A stretch of DNA of 5,499 nucleotides from Humisphaera sp. (GTDB taxonomy: Bacteria > Planctomycetota > Phycisphaerae > Tepidisphaerales > Tepidisphaeraceae), in NCBI GenBank assembly GCA_025351525.1, contig JANXVV010000036.1, positions 1-5,499 of the forward strand, read 5' to 3'. Made by a program: the position numbers and the translations under genes. Shown one piece after another: positions 1 through 5,115 of this stretch. Every line of letters begins with the position of its first letter. Within the stretch, counting starts at the first letter, position 1. The notes below the pieces were generated by a model. The model was not told where the DNA came from, did not search any database, and worked only from the letters and a program-made list of their open reading frames with translations.

Positions 1-1
1 C

Positions 2-30
2 GAAGAAATGCATGGGCGAGACGCCCATGC
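2..30 (-). terminator. Probable intrinsic terminator after the IspD-like gene
   Basis: A perfect 9-bp inverted repeat (GCATGGGCG at 10-18, CGCCCATGC at 22-30) has a 3-base loop. Read on the minus strand it is followed by ATTTCTTC, a weak T-rich tract. It lies about 80 bases past the stop of the IspD-like gene. The stem shares the CATGGGC core with the other palindromes in this window, so it may belong to the same dispersed family. The short T tract makes termination less certain than at 1489-1577. Confidence 0.55.
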
Positions 31-109
31 CACCTTATTCAAAACATCTATTCCCCAATATCCAGCGCCGTGACGGCACCCCCGAACGTTCATCCACTGA
101 TTTTCCGAT

Positions 110-805
110 CTACCACTGCGCTTCCTCAAACGGACTCGAAAGAGGTTTGGCCTTCGGTTTCGGCAACATCCCTAGCATCGCCTTCGCCAAAGCCTCATCG
201 CCCTGCCCGCTCAATCGAACATTGAACGGCGACCCTTTTAGCAGCCAGAACTGCGACGCATGAGGCTCCTGCTTCGCCGCCACCATCTCCTTGAACTTCT
301 CCACCGTAAACACCTGCGGCGTCAGCATCTGCATGAACCGCGACGGCGAATGAAACGCCATCGCCCCGCCCCCTTCATCCACCTCCACCAACGTCCCGCG
401 AGAGGCGGTGGCGAGGCTTACCACCGCATGACTTTCCGCCGCCTCCATGATCGCGTCGATATCCGAGTAAGGCACGGTTGGCCTCGCTGCGTCGTGGATT
501 AAAACATGGGTTGCCGTCGGTTCCAACTTGGCCGCGCCGGCGATGATTTGATCGATCCACCGCGGCCCACCGCTGACGACCTTCACGCCGGAAAATCCGA
601 AATGCCCACCGTGCTTTCGCTTGGCCTCTTCCACGTCTCCCGGCTGAAAGACGATCTGCACCTGCTTGACGTTATCGCGATTGAGGAATAATTCGACACT
701 GCGCAGCAGGGCTTCGCGTGCGTCGATCTTGACGAACGGACCGCCCGCTTCCGCGCTCAATCCAGGTGGAGGGGCGGTTATCAATAACACACTGAACAGC
801 GCCAT
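110..805 (-). CDS. ispD: Divergent IspD-like cytidylyltransferase (2-C-methyl-D-erythritol 4-phosphate cytidylyltransferase family)
   Basis: The 231-residue product has the length and order of IspD, the GT-A-fold enzyme that joins CTP to methylerythritol phosphate in the non-mevalonate isoprenoid pathway. Visible family marks are HDAARP (residues 104-109), the LTPQVF segment (161-166), a GG..R...I.AGA stretch (79-91) and a C-terminal NVR (196-198) where IspD usually has N-[IV]-K. Several catalytic features are missing. The N-terminal glycine-rich CTP loop with its Arg and Lys is replaced by APPPGLSAEAGGPFVKI, and the usual TDE/DEAS segment reads HASQF. It may be a paralogue with altered or lost activity. 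I chose the ATG at 805 because a GGAG lies 8 bases upstream; a TTG two codons earlier would have that GGAG only 2 bases away. The stop is TAG. The gene stands alone, after a terminator-like palindrome. Family assignment is fairly sure, enzymatic function is not. Confidence 0.8.
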   Translation of the reverse strand: MALFSVLLITAPPPGLSAEAGGPFVKIDAREALLRSVELFLNRDNVKQVQIVFQPGDVEEAKRKHGGHFGFSGVKVVSGGPRWIDQIIAGAAKLEPTATHVLIHDAARPTVPYSDIDAIMEAAESHAVVSLATASRGTLVEVDEGGGAMAFHSPSRFMQMLTPQVFTVEKFKEMVAAKQEPHASQFWLLKGSPFNVRLSGQGDEALAKAMLGMLPKPKAKPLSSPFEEAQW

Positions 806-813
806 GTTCAAAT

Positions 814-817
814 CTCC
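814..817 (-). promoter_or_regulatory. Shine-Dalgarno site that decides the IspD-like start
   Basis: Minus-strand GGAG lies 8 bases before the ATG at 805-803. The alternative TTG at 811-809 would be only 2 bases from it, too close for normal initiation. This supports the shorter 231-residue product. Confidence 0.6.
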
Positions 818-846
818 AGTTCTCGAAGCTCGTCCAACCTGCCTTT

Positions 847-873
847 AAAAGCCCATGGAGCTTGCTCCGTGGG
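847..873 (-). terminator. Terminator-like palindrome after the broken transposase gene
   Basis: A 10-bp stem with one mismatch (852-861 pairing with 864-873, two-base loop) is followed on the minus strand by C and TTTT. It begins 5 bases past the TAA that would end the transposase frame. It is nearly identical to the palindrome at 1496-1517 on the other side of the same gene and lies in the same orientation, so it may be a transposon end as well as a terminator. Confidence 0.55.
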
Positions 874-878
874 TCTTC

Positions 879-1400
879 TTAAACATCCATGCCAGGTAGC
901 ACAAGTACGAATTTTTTGTACCACACTGCACCACCTGCCGACAGATGATCGTAAATGTATCCCGCAGTCGCAACCTGATGGCCCCGATTTTTGGCCGGCA
1001 GGTCTTTCGTGCGAACCGCCTACAAGCCACCCTCTGCGCCGAGTTTCGCCTGCTCTGCGTAGTGGGAGGATTCTTTCTTGGCAATGCCGAGCCAGTGGCG
1101 CGGGTTGTGGTCGTGGAAGCGGACGAGGAGGTGAAAATGGATTTCAGTGACCGATGCAACGATGACTTCAATATTGCGGCGTTGCAGGGATTCGACAAGC
1201 AGTTTTACGATCAGCTTACGTTGCTCCATCGTCAGGTGGACGGGGTCACGCTTCATGAGGACTTTGGCATGTCGATGGCGTTGATCGTATTTTCCCTCGG
1301 GAGGAGGGTGTTTGTAATCGCCTTCGACGTGTTCGCGATGATGGCGGGTGCGGAAGCCTTTGGGGTCGCCGGGGAGCCAAGTGCCGTAGGTATGGCCCAT
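879..1400 (-). pseudogene. Y1 (HUH) transposase, RAYT/IS200-like, broken by one in-frame TAG
   Basis: Read from the ATG at 1400, the frame encodes 126 residues, then TAG (1022-1020), then 46 more residues to TAA at 881-879. It opens with HTYGTWLPGD and GFRTRHHREHVEGDYK, typical of planctomycete members of the Y1 transposase family (PF01797-like). The HUH metal-binding motif is H88-F-H90 followed by LLVRF, and Y114 in KKESSHYAEQ is the likely nucleophile that cuts single-stranded DNA. After the TAG the same frame continues as AVRTKDLPAKNRGHQ and YIYDHL...GAVW, the normal family C-terminus. Relatives generally have GGLW at this point, so TGG to TAG is the simplest explanation. No insertion or deletion is needed. 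The start is uncertain: no clear ribosome site precedes 1400, and WHDWYHC just upstream could also be coding. The frame stays open to 1514, but its first residues come from the palindrome at 1496-1517. Both catalytic motifs precede the stop. Confidence 0.75.
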
Positions 1401-1488
1401 GCAGTGGTACCAGTCGTGCCAGAGACCGGGAGATTTCTTTGTAGATCCCACGCAGGTTAGTCTGATGAACGTGTATCGACGTGTCAAG

Positions 1489-1517
1489 AAAAAAGCCCAT
1501 GGAACTTGTTCCATGGG
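1489..1517 (-). terminator. Strong intrinsic terminator, second of a tandem pair after groEL
   Basis: A perfect 10-bp stem (CCCATGGAAC at 1496-1505, GTTCCATGGG at 1508-1517, two-base loop) is followed on the minus strand by C and six T (1494-1489). It lies about 105 bases past the groEL stop and 33 bases beyond the first terminator. Its stem nearly matches the palindrome at 852-873, so it may double as an end of the transposase element. Confidence 0.75.
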
Positions 1518-1549
1518 ACTCTTGGGAGTTGCAACGACACGCGGCGCAG

Positions 1550-1577
1550 AAAAAACCCAGGGAGCAAGCTCCCTGGG
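1550..1577 (-). terminator. Strong intrinsic terminator of groEL
   Basis: A perfect 10-bp stem (CCCAGGGAGC at 1556-1565, GCTCCCTGGG at 1568-1577) is followed directly on the minus strand by six T (1555-1550). It begins 44 bases after the groEL TGA. This is a textbook Rho-independent terminator for the groES-groEL transcript. Confidence 0.85.
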
Positions 1578-1597
1578 CGTTTGGCGTTTGGCATTTA
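1577..1597. repeat. Three-unit heptamer array between the groEL stop and its terminator
   Basis: Plus-strand units are GCGTTTG (1577-1583), GCGTTTG (1584-1590) and GCATTTA (1591-1597). The first two are identical and the third differs at two positions. The array abuts the terminator stem. Unit length matches the arrays near groES, but the unit sequence differs. Confidence 0.55.
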
Positions 1598-1621
1598 TTG
1601 TAAACGAGCAGTTAAGGACGA

Positions 1622-3262
1622 TCAGTACATCCCGCCCCCACCACCCGCGCCGGCGCCTGCCGGTTCTTTTTCTTCCTTGATCTCGCTGACGATCGCATCG
1701 GTCGTCAGGAGCAAACCTGAGATCGATGCGGCGTTTTGCAGGGCCGTGCGCTCGACCTTGGTCGGGACGATGACGCCCATCTTGAGCATGTCGCCATACT
1801 CGTGGGTCAGGGCGTTGTAGCCGAAGTTGACCGCGTCGTTTTCCTTGACCTTCTGGGCGATGACCGAGCCATCCACGCCGGCATTTTCGGCGATCTGTTT
1901 GATGGGGGCTTCGATCGCACGGCGGACGATCTCAATGCCGATGCGCTGGTCTTCGTTCGCGGCCTTCTTCAACACATTGCCGAAGACTTTGACGGCAGCG
2001 CGGATGACGGCCACCCCGCCACCGGGCAGAATGCCTTCTTCAACTGCGGCACGGCAGGCATGAAGCGCGTCTTCAACGCGGGCCTTCTTTTCCTTCATCG
2101 CCACTTCCGTCGCGGCGCCGACGTTGATCTGGGCCACGCCGCCGGCGAGCTTGGCGAGGCGCTCTTGCAGCTTTTCTTTGTCATACTCGCTGGTCGTCGA
2201 ATCGATCTCGTGCTTCAACTGTTCGATACGGCCCTTGATGACCTTCGCGTTGCCGGCACCTTCGATGATCGTGGTGTTGTCCTTGTCGACGCGAATCTTC
2301 TTGGCACGGCCAAAATGGGTCAGCTCGACGCTCTCCAGCTTGATGCCGAGTTCTTCAAAGATCGCGGTGCCACCGGTGACGATGGCGATGTCTTCCAGCA
2401 TGGCCTTACGGCGATCGCCAAAGCCCGGTGCCTTGACGGCACAGACCTTGATCGTGCCGCGAAGCTTGTTGACGACGAGGGTGGCGAGCGCTTCGCCTTC
2501 AATCTCCTCGGCGATGATCAGAATCGGCTTACCGGCTTCGGCAGCCTTGGAAAGCGCGGGCACCAGATCGCGGGCGCTGCTGAGCTTCTTCTCGTGAATG
2601 AGAATAAACGCATCTTCCAGCACGGACTCGGCGGTGGCGGGATCGGTCACGAAATGGGGGCTGAGATACCCCTTGTCGAACTGCATGCCTTCGACGAGTT
2701 CGACGGTGGTGTCGAGGCTCTTGCCTTCTTCCACGGTGATGACGCCGTCCTTACCGACCTTCTCCATGGCGTCGGCAATCATCTTGCCGATCTGCTCATC
2801 CTGGTTGGCCGACGAGGTGCCGACCTGGGCGACTTCCTTGGAAGAGTCGATCTTCTTCGACATCTTCTTAAGCTCTTCAACGATGGCTTCCACGGCCAGA
2901 TTGATGCCCTTTTGAATCTGCGTGGGGTTGGCCCCGCTGGCGACGTTCTTGAGGCCTTCACCGAAGATGGCCTCGGCGTAGACGGTGGCAGTGGTGGTGC
3001 CATCGCCGGCGACGCTGCTGGTTTTGGAAGCGACTTCCTTGACCATCTGCGCGCCCATGTTTTCGTAGGCGTCTTCCAGTTCGATTTCCTTGGCGACGGT
3101 CACGCCGTCTTTGGTGACGGTGGGCGAGCCGAAGGATTTTTCAATGACGACGTTGCGGCCGCTCGGCCCAAGGGTCACCTTGACGGCGCGGGCGAGTTTT
3201 TTCACGCCGCGATAAATAGCCTCGCGGGCTTCCTGGTCAAATGCGATTTTTTTAGCTGCCAT
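1622..3262 (-). CDS. groEL: GroEL, 60-kDa chaperonin large subunit
   Basis: The 546-residue protein aligns along its whole length with GroEL (548 in E. coli), the cytosolic ATP-driven double-ring chaperonin that folds proteins inside a cavity capped by GroES. The equatorial ATP site is intact: LGPSGRN (31-37, Ser where E. coli has Lys), TVTKDGVTVAKEIELED (48-64) with D52, and GDGTTTATV (86-94) with D87. The intermediate domain keeps catalytic D398 in ARVEDAL. The apical domain holds the APGFGDRRKAML stretch (278-289). The chaperonin signature AAVEEGILPGGG is at 405-416. The C-terminal tail is GAGAGGGGGMY, Gly-rich with one Met rather than repeated GGM. The ATG at 3262 is preceded by GGAG at 6 bases, in the loop of a small hairpin. 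It lies 111 bases downstream of groES and is followed by strong tandem terminators, so a groES-groEL operon is very likely. Confidence 0.98.
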   Translation of the reverse strand: MAAKKIAFDQEAREAIYRGVKKLARAVKVTLGPSGRNVVIEKSFGSPTVTKDGVTVAKEIELEDAYENMGAQMVKEVASKTSSVAGDGTTTATVYAEAIFGEGLKNVASGANPTQIQKGINLAVEAIVEELKKMSKKIDSSKEVAQVGTSSANQDEQIGKMIADAMEKVGKDGVITVEEGKSLDTTVELVEGMQFDKGYLSPHFVTDPATAESVLEDAFILIHEKKLSSARDLVPALSKAAEAGKPILIIAEEIEGEALATLVVNKLRGTIKVCAVKAPGFGDRRKAMLEDIAIVTGGTAIFEELGIKLESVELTHFGRAKKIRVDKDNTTIIEGAGNAKVIKGRIEQLKHEIDSTTSEYDKEKLQERLAKLAGGVAQINVGAATEVAMKEKKARVEDALHACRAAVEEGILPGGGVAVIRAAVKVFGNVLKKAANEDQRIGIEIVRRAIEAPIKQIAENAGVDGSVIAQKVKENDAVNFGYNALTHEYGDMLKMGVIVPTKVERTALQNAASISGLLLTTDAIVSEIKEEKEPAGAGAGGGGGMY

Positions 3263-3263
3263 G

Positions 3264-3278
3264 ATTCACTCCGTGAAT
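3264..3278 (-). promoter_or_regulatory. Hairpin holding the groEL Shine-Dalgarno in its loop
   Basis: On the minus strand ATTCAC and GTGAAT form a perfect 6-bp stem around a GGA triloop. The GGAG ribosome site occupies the loop and first stem base, and the stem ends one base before the groEL ATG. The arrangement could limit ribosome access and melt with heat, as RNA thermometers do, but a stem this short is only suggestive. Confidence 0.45.
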
Positions 3279-3279
3279 A

Positions 3280-3366
3280 GTTGTTAGTTGCCAGTTGTCA
3301 GTTGCCAGTAAAATCAGATCGCCGTCGCCTTTTTTCACTGGCAACCGGCAACTAACAACTGGCAAC
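3280..3366. repeat. Inverted heptamer arrays in the groES-groEL spacer
   Basis: The left arm has four units: GTTGTTA, GTTGCCA, GTTGTCA, GTTGCCA (3280-3307). The right arm has four in reverse complement: TGGCAAC, CGGCAAC, TAACAAC, TGGCAAC (3339-3366). All fit GTTGNNN read toward the centre. The arms can pair into a long imperfect hairpin in the groEL leader, and the A and T tracts just inside extend the stem. Because units repeat, pairing can slip by 7 bases; a one-unit shift matches GTTGTTA with TAACAAC exactly. The structure fills most of the spacer and ends just before the groEL ribosome site. No T tract follows it, so it does not look like a terminator. Confidence 0.75.
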
Positions 3367-3373
3367 TTCTTCT

Positions 3374-3664
3374 TCACTCCACAATGGCCAGAATATCATC
3401 CTCGCTCATAATCATCAGCTCTTCGCCGTCGACCTTGATTTCGGTGCCGGCGTAGCTGGTGAAGAGGACTTCGTCGCCCTTCTTGACGCTGAAGGGGGCG
3501 CGCTCGCCGTTCTCCAGGCGCTTGCCGTCACCGATGGCGATGATCTTGCCGCGCTTGGGCTTTTCCTTGGCGCTGTCGGGCAGCACGATGCCGCTCTTGG
3601 TTTTGGTCTCTGCCTCGACGCGCTTGACGAGGATTTTGTCTCCGAGGGGGCGAAGTTTCGCCAT
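3374..3664 (-). CDS. groES: GroES, 10-kDa co-chaperonin
   Basis: The 96-residue protein is a full-length GroES (97 in E. coli). Seven copies form the lid that closes the GroEL cavity. It opens with the family signature LRPLGDKILVKRVEAE (4-19). The mobile loop carries the SGIVLPDSAKEKP segment (24-36), whose Ile-Val-Leu (26-28) docks on GroEL. The roof loop GDGKRLENGER follows (45-55), and KKGDEVLFTSYAGTEIKVDGEEL (61-83) and the ILAIVE end complete the fold. The ATG at 3664 has a strong AAGGAG ending 7 bases upstream. It is first in the operon with groEL. The upstream leader contains a 31-bp inverted heptamer repeat and no CIRCE-type TTAGCACTC/GAGTGCTAA operator, so HrcA control of the usual kind is not seen. 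Confidence 0.98.
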   Translation of the reverse strand: MAKLRPLGDKILVKRVEAETKTKSGIVLPDSAKEKPKRGKIIAIGDGKRLENGERAPFSVKKGDEVLFTSYAGTEIKVDGEELMIMSEDDILAIVE

Positions 3665-3685
3665 GATGGAACTCCTTCTAGGGGT

Positions 3686-3771
3686 TTGTCAGTGGTCCGT
3701 TGTCCGGGGTCAGTTGTAAATCTCAAAGTGTCATCCGTCGCAACTGATCCCTGACGACGGACAACTGACAA
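3686..3771. repeat. 31-bp inverted heptamer repeat in the groES leader
   Basis: Left arm 3686-3716 reads in units TTGTCAG, TGGTCCG, TTGTCCG, GGGTCAG, TTG. The reverse complement of the right arm 3741-3771 reads TTGTCAG, TTGTCCG, TCGTCAG, GGATCAG, TTG. The arms match at 27 of 31 positions, with a 24-base loop. Read on the minus strand it would fold in the 5' untranslated region of groES, ending about 10 bases before the AAGGAG. No T tract follows, so it is not an obvious terminator of the upstream gene. Confidence 0.8.
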
Positions 3772-3772
3772 T

Positions 3773-3802
3773 TTTATATTTTTTTAATGTATGCCCGGCC
3801 AA
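3773..3802 (-). promoter_or_regulatory. Candidate promoter of groES-groEL
   Basis: On the minus strand a TTGGCC (3802-3797) and a TATAAA (3778-3773) are separated by 18 bases, fitting a sigma-70-type promoter with a weak -35. It overlaps the end of the receiver gene, and a transcript from it would begin at about the first arm of the inverted heptamer repeat. The A+T richness here raises the chance of a false match. Confidence 0.35.
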
Positions 3803-4197
3803 CGGCTTTCATAATGCCGCCGCATCACGCGAGCCAGGGCATCGAGCAACACATTCAAATCCACCGGCTTGCTCAGCACGCTAAACACATGCATCCCAAG
3901 CGCCTCTTGCAGCAGGTGATTGGTCATGTGGTTCGCGAGCAGAATCGCCGGTGGCCGGGTGGCCAGATCGTTCATGCGGCGAATGATCTGCATCCCGCCG
4001 AGTTGCGGCATCTCCGCATCCAGCACCGCCACATGCACACCGCCGGATTCCAAGATTTTCAACGCCTCGCGACCATTCCTCGCCGCGACGGTTTGAACCC
4101 CCAGCGGCTCAAGCAGTCGGCGAACGGTCTGATGCCAACCCTCCTGCTCGTAGGGAAGCAGCACATTCAACCGGGTTGAGGACGTTGTATCGACCAT
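3784..4197 (-). CDS. Single-domain response-regulator receiver protein with altered acidic pocket
   Basis: The 137-residue product is one CheY-like receiver domain with no output domain. Strand 1 is NVLLPYEQEG (11-20), the phospho-acceptor position is D60 in VAVLDAEMPQLGG, and the conserved Lys is K110 in VLSKPVD. The Asp pair that binds magnesium at the end of strand 1 is not present: PY stands there, followed by E17 and E19. The switch Thr/Ser after strand 4 is Ala88 (ILLANH). It may therefore be phosphorylated poorly or act as a pseudo-receiver; that is inference. The ATG at 4197 begins the conserved region after a short tail, but no Shine-Dalgarno precedes it. It lies 119 bases upstream of groES in the same direction. 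Cotranscription is possible, but a candidate promoter and a repeat lie between. No histidine kinase is visible nearby. Confidence 0.85.
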   Translation of the reverse strand: MVDTTSSTRLNVLLPYEQEGWHQTVRRLLEPLGVQTVAARNGREALKILESGGVHVAVLDAEMPQLGGMQIIRRMNDLATRPPAILLANHMTNHLLQEALGMHVFSVLSKPVDLNVLLDALARVMRRHYESRWPGIH

Positions 4198-4211
4198 CGA
4201 AATTCGCTTAA

Positions 4212-4217
4212 TTTATA
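4212..4217 (-). promoter_or_regulatory. Possible -10 box of the receiver gene
   Basis: A minus-strand TATAAA ends 14 bases before the ATG at 4197. No good -35 box was found. If real, the transcript would start about 7 bases before the ATG, giving an almost leaderless message, in line with the absent ribosome site. Confidence 0.25.
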
Positions 4218-4331
4218 GGACACCGCCCGCGCATCGGGTAGGGTCTCCCCCACAGCATTAACAAGAGACGTACCCCCACCACCCCCGGCGTGATAATTTC
4301 ACAACTCGTTTAAGATGATATGTTTATGAAA

Positions 4332-4352
4332 TTTCAGATTCGAGATTTTTGA
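4332..4352. repeat. Three-unit diverged heptamer array
   Basis: Plus-strand units TTTCAGA (4332-4338), TTCGAGA (4339-4345) and TTTTTGA (4346-4352) share T.....A with a G near the end. The similarity is modest, so this is the weakest of the arrays. The period is again 7 bases. Confidence 0.4.
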
Positions 4353-4510
4353 TCGGCGATGGGATTTGATTTCTGCCAAAGCAGGAATGTCGCCGTCGAG
4401 CGACTGCCACGTTGGCAGCAGCAAAAAATCTTCAACCCCACTCCATGACATGCCGAGCGACGATCGACCCTTACCGTTACACAGCAACAACGGAACGCGA
4501 TCCAAGGTTT

Positions 4511-4562
4511 AAGTCCCCTTTGATCGCCCACCGTCGTTCATCTTCATGCCGCAGGGGGACTT
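4511..4562. repeat. 8-bp inverted repeat after the dockerin-type gene remnant
   Basis: AAGTCCCC (4511-4518) and GGGGACTT (4555-4562) are exact inverted copies 36 bases apart, directly past the stop of the minus-strand gene. No T tract follows, so a terminator role is weak. Confidence 0.3.
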
Positions 4563-4566
4563 TGCA

Positions 4567-5115
4567 TCAATATGCTTTCGTCCTTCGATAGTTAGCGGTG
4601 AGCAGCAACAGATCGCTGGCACCCACCAAACCGTCGGTGCTGTAGTCGATGTTGCCATACGCCCAGGTGAACGGGCCGGGGGTCATGTTGTAATTGTTCA
4701 AGAGCAGTGACAGCTCGTTGGCGTTCACTGAATCGGTTAGCAACAGGTCGCCGTTCAAAGCGGGTTTGACCACCACCTGATTGCCGGTCATTGCCTTGCT
4801 TCCGCCAGCCGCATAGGGACGGTTAGAGCCATCGAACGTGAAGTCGGCCGAGTTGCCGAAGCCGACCGACGCCTCCGCATCCATATTCGCCGTCAGCGAG
4901 GTAATCTTCGGGCCTGTGTTGCCTCCGCCATCCCAATTGCCGGCATTGAAACCATTCACCAGGTATCCACCGATCACAGTTTCATCCGGCACGTTGTCGA
5001 TAATCAGCGTCGTGTTGCCGATGTCCAGTTTGCTGTTGTCGGCGATCAGCAGGCTGCCAAACTTATTGTTCAGGCCAAGAGCCGCCGATGGAATCAATTC
5101 GACATCGCCGCCGCT
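4567..5115 (-). pseudogene. C-terminal remnant of an exported dockerin-type repeat protein
   Basis: About 182 codons look like the end of a large planctomycete surface or secreted protein. A beta-rich stretch (LLIADNSKLDIGNTTLIIDN, then LVNGFNAGNWDGGG) leads to an ASVGFGNSADFTFDG region. The last 63 residues (4570-4758) hold two degenerate dockerin-like calcium repeats, NGDLLLTDSVNANELSLLL and GNIDYSTDGLVGASDLLLL. In cellulosome bacteria dockerins dock enzymes onto scaffolds; in planctomycetes such tails end many giant proteins of unknown use. The stop is TGA. The frame stays open to 5451, but upstream of about 5115 it no longer resembles the family and lies antisense to a transposase, so the body and signal peptide are missing. 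The remnant probably arose by insertion of the element at the right edge. No promoter or start of its own is seen. Confidence 0.65.

Larger units (their letters stand above)
847..1517 (-). mobile_element. Candidate small Y1/RAYT transposon bounded by directly repeated palindromes
   Basis: The broken transposase gene sits between two near-identical palindromes, 852-873 and 1496-1517. Both have an A tract on the left and GGG[TA]..CTT on the right, so they are in the same orientation. Y1 HUH transposases of the IS200/IS605 and RAYT types recognise hairpins at or near element ends, which makes these palindromes natural candidates for the ends. True boundaries cannot be fixed from one copy. A third related palindrome at 1556-1577 shows that such hairpins also occur without a transposase between them. 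Confidence 0.4.
4198..4566. other. Gene-free spacer upstream of the receiver gene
   Basis: No convincing gene was found in these 369 bases. Short open frames on the minus strand (4299-4531) have no family resemblance, and part of one is just translation of a heptamer-like repeat (ISNLKF). The spacer holds a possible -10 box, a short heptamer array at 4332-4352, a C-rich stretch near 4270-4290, and an 8-bp inverted repeat at its right end. Confidence 0.6.

Noticed and set aside
806..811. TTG start for the IspD-like gene at 811
   Set aside because: The GGAG would be only 2 bases away, while the ATG at 805 has 8-base spacing.
1020..1022. TAG reassigned to an amino acid in this organism
   Set aside because: The IspD-like gene ends at a TAG right after the expected C-terminus, so TAG seems to be a normal stop. 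Two interrupted mobile-element genes fit ordinary decay.
1402..1514. Transposase start at 1514
   Set aside because: The first residues (MEQVPWAFF) are translation of the terminator palindrome and its T tract, so the real start must lie downstream.
1736..3280. A 514-codon open frame on the plus strand opposite groEL
   Set aside because: It mirrors groEL codon bias: low-complexity Asp, Gly, Leu-rich translation, no family motif. It is a shadow of the real gene.
3280..3771. CRISPR-like reading of the heptamer arrays
   Set aside because: Units are 7 bases, contiguous, with no spacers, and two sets are inverted. No cas gene is present.
4299..4531. Two overlapping minus-strand frames of 65 and 68 codons in the spacer
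   Set aside because: No motif, no ribosome site, and part of the translation comes from the heptamer-like repeat.
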